Positions 61,263 through 64,000 of a stretch of DNA of 64,000 nucleotides are shown here, in pieces (the first letter of the stretch is position 1; each line of letters opens with the position of its first letter). The translations under genes were made by a program, and so were the position numbers. The stretch comes from Ophiura sarsii (taxonomy: Eukaryota > Echinodermata > Ophiuroidea > Amphilepidida > Ophiuridae): positions 9,195,109 through 9,259,108 of the forward strand of contig CM069452.1 in NCBI GenBank assembly GCA_035610835.1, written 5' to 3'. Under the pieces are notes generated by a model. It saw only the letters and a list, made by a program, of their open reading frames with translations, was not told the origin of the DNA and made no database searches.

Positions 61263-61863
61263 CTGGTTATACCAATACCAATTAAAAGTTTGCTACTTCT
61301 ACGCCAACTTTTGTCATAGATGTCAATTGCTCATCATATTTGACAGTTTTAGGGTGATATCAAATGTGACCAAATATATTATTGAAGAATAGGCATATGA
61401 CCCTTTTTTGACTAATTGACTCGTAGCATGTCAGGCAACATTATGCTGGAATTCGAAAAAGTAGTTTTCTGCGTAAATATTTCATGTTTTAAAGTGGGTC
61501 AGAACTATAATATTAAACTATTAATAATCGAATATAAGTGACGTATAGGTTGCAAGTCATATATGTTAGATGATTATGCAAGTTTCTTTAACTGTTGGAA
61601 TGGTAACTCCTTGTCAAATGATGATAAACAATGGCATCTGCTGGAATTTTGAAACCGGCAAAATACCAGACATCTGTAGAATGTTGGCATCTGGCCAACT
61701 AATGTTTAACAATAGACACCAGTTGCAAAGTTGACATCTGGCCAAATGATGGCGCCGATTATTTCGATTACTTCACAATTGTATGGCAATCTACTTGAGG
61801 ATTTGATATTTGAAACTAAGTTAAAAGTAAATGTAAAAAGTAAAAAGCAGAAGGATTGGACCT

Positions 61864-62628
61864 GTAGCAGTGACAGACTTTGACTTCGCAGACGATATTG
61901 CCCTGCTGTCTGAAGAATTACACCAGGCACAAGATCTGCTTCAGAGGGTCGAGACATCAGTGGCTAAAGTTGGCTTGTCTATGAATGCAAAGAAGACAAA
62001 GTTCATGGCATACAACCAAACAAATGCGGTGGAAATCAGAACAAATGATGGAACCAAACTAGATGAAGTAAACGATTTCAAATACCTAGGTGCCTGGATG
62101 TCAAGCACTGAAACAGATATCAAGCAACGCAAGGCAGCAGCTTGGAGAGCCTGTGGGAAGCTGAACTAGATCTGGAAATCCACCCTACCAAGAAAATTCA
62201 AACTTCGCCTGTTCGCCGCAACTGTTGAATCTGTGTTACTTTATGGCTGTGAGGCATGGACCACCACCCCTAAGCTAGCAAAGCAACTTGACGGCTGTTA
62301 TACTCGTATGCTGAGGGCTGTCCTCAACATTCACTGGAAGCAACATACAACTAACATAGAGCTGTATGGAGACCTCCCCAAAATCACCCAAAAGATCAGG
62401 GAGAGAAGGACAAGATTCTCAGGCCACTGCTCTAGGAGTCAAGAATGTGTGTCAAAGCTGGTTCACTGGATACCAAAGCATGGGAGAAGAAAACCTGGAA
62501 GACCTGCCCTAACTTACATCGATGTGCTAAAACAGGACACTGGTTTGGATGTCGGAGACTTAAAGACAGCAATGCAGGACAGGAAAGTGTGGAGAGCCAT
62601 TGTAGATCGAGAACACAACTCGAATTAA
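61864..62628 (+). pseudogene. 5'-truncated LINE reverse-transcriptase fragment
   Basis: It starts inside the RT palm with DFDFADDIALLSEELHQAQD, then VGLSMNAKKTKFMAYN, FKYLGAWMSS and, after a TAG at 62167, LLYGCEAWTTT and TRFSGHCSRSQECVSKLVHW. It ends EHNSN then TAA. The C-terminal GHC...W.P..GRRKPGRP text suggests an RTE-like or related clade, unproven. An (AAGC)n tail at 62631-62649 fits retrotransposition. Unrelated to the LINE at 33-41 kb. Confidence 0.85.
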
Positions 62629-62630
62629 GC

Positions 62631-62649
62631 AAGTAAGCAAGCAAGCAAA
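62631..62649. repeat. (AAGC)n tail
   Basis: Short repeat directly after the RT fragment stop, taken as its 3' tail. Confidence 0.6.
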
Positions 62650-64000
62650 GTAAATGAGGACATTTGGCCATATTTGAGTAATAGACTACTCGGTTGAGGT
62701 ATGAATGATACGAATGGTGTTTGAATCAGTCTAATTAAAAACAAAAACAAAACATTTTCGATGAAATATGCCACATTTTTATCCATATTAAAACTCTGAT
62801 GTTTTTGCCATATTTTAATAAATTGTACGTGCAGACAACCTAAACGTAGACATATTGATCTGTACTGCTTGAATTAAGATATTTAGGCCTACTATGTGTA
62901 AAATATGCTCTTGAAAATTATTTACATCAAAATCTTTTATAATACACTTCAATGATTCATATGAATGATGTCCTAAGTCCGGTGTAATTAAGATAATCTC
63001 AATCAAAGTGATATTAACAGGCCCATATTCATCTGCTTTATTTCATCTGCTTGAGTTTACACTCTATTAAGGCGTCTTTTGTCATATAAATGATATACCA
63101 ATTACTTCGTTAAAAGAAGCCATCTCACTAATAGTGGACGTATTGAGATTGACGGAGATAAGACAAACCACAGATGCAATCTCAATAAGGCTCATCATGA
63201 TGTTAAATTATAATATTATAATTAAAGGTTACTGTTATATTGTTTTTGTTCATTGCATCATTACTTTTGTTCTTAATTGAATACAAATAGCATATCAATG
63301 TACTATTAAGTTAACACGCGAACTGTGTTAACACGACGCAACAATAGTTAACCTTGATAACTACAAATGAATTGGATTGTTCACCCAATTACGTTTTGTA
63401 ACCACTGTTGTTTAACATGTTTAATGGACTATAGTATTCATTCGTGCTATTAAGCAATTTATTGCGTGTTCAACTCCCTTTCAAAGCGTGTTTCAGTCTT
63501 GTTTTTTACAAACGTTGCCATGGAAATCAGTAATTTATTCGAACAGCACCACGCAGGGAATACGTTTAAATTTATCGCAGCGTGGTGTTTTAGAATAAGC
63601 GTTCGTTCAGCGTGTCGGCGAGGTCTACTTCACAAACAACAATTACGCATGTGATGCGCACACCGTTGTAGATTGGTAATGTCATACGCTAAAACATGAT
63701 GATTATCGCTTATAATTTTTTCTGTGGAAACAAGATTGTTTCTAGCATTCAATATATATATATATATATATTAGTATCTGTATACTATTAAACATACATA
63801 TGCATATATTGTCGCGCAAACTAAATACATTCGAAGAAATAAAGTGGCTTAGATGTTTTAATTGAAGCAGCAAACAGCTTCCTATAACGACGACAGCGGT
63901 AAAACTAATGTTATGATAGACTGAAGGCACTTCATCGCTTCCCCGTGAACCAAATAAACAGTCACTTTGGAGCACATTGGGTTGACAAATTGCCATAAAA
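62650..64000. other. intergenic; (TA)n at 63751-63770
   Basis: Unique AT-rich sequence with a TA dinucleotide run. No gene supported. Confidence 0.5.

Overview
The window looks like nuclear DNA of an animal, probably a marine invertebrate. The clues are an AT-rich background, small phase-consistent exons with GT-AG introns, LINE reverse-transcriptase debris, many foldback and TIR elements, and large tandem arrays. An invertebrate deuterostome (echinoderm, hemichordate or cephalochordate) is my guess from repeat style only; no sequence proves the taxon. There is no bacterial or operon-type content.

2.5-32.5 kb: one multi-exon plus-strand gene. I could chain 20 exons (2569 to the stop at 30899) whose splice phases all agree, giving about 790 visible codons. 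The 5' end is missing; it lies upstream, in or beyond the 100-N gap at 1862-1961. The predicted protein has an unrecognised N-terminal part, a von Willebrand factor A (VWA) domain with intact MIDAS residues, a complete ubiquitin-conjugating (E2/UBC) domain with its cysteine, and a C-terminal U-box (E3). E2 and E3 modules in one chain is the main protein-level discovery.

15.8-24.5 kb: intron 14 of this gene is swollen by about 72 copies of a 105-bp unit. The unit is the last 59 bp of exon 14 plus the first 46 bp of intron 14, so every copy carries the gene's own 5' splice site. The array holds a 2,060-bp higher-order duplication. One duplicate carries a 1,120-bp TA-flanked transposon and the other preserves the empty site. 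Two partial copies of exon 16 (81-nt, frame-neutral cassettes) follow downstream.

33-41.5 kb: a broken non-LTR retrotransposon. It is split by a hAT-like element with an 8-bp target duplication and by a 5.2-kb insertion that holds a 1.3-kb head-to-tail dimer with Helitron-like ends.

41.5-48.5 kb: mostly unique DNA with several foldback elements and 21-bp minisatellites. 48.5-48.8 kb: a degenerate interstitial telomere-like block. 48.8-56.2 kb: a 7.4-kb, 42-bp satellite that appears to be a dimer of the neighbouring 21-bp minisatellite.

56.2-64 kb: mostly anonymous DNA with a LINE/SINE-like 3' tail and a 5'-truncated reverse-transcriptase fragment at 61.86-62.63 kb. The long open frames in both satellites arise because their periods are multiples of three; I do not call them genes.
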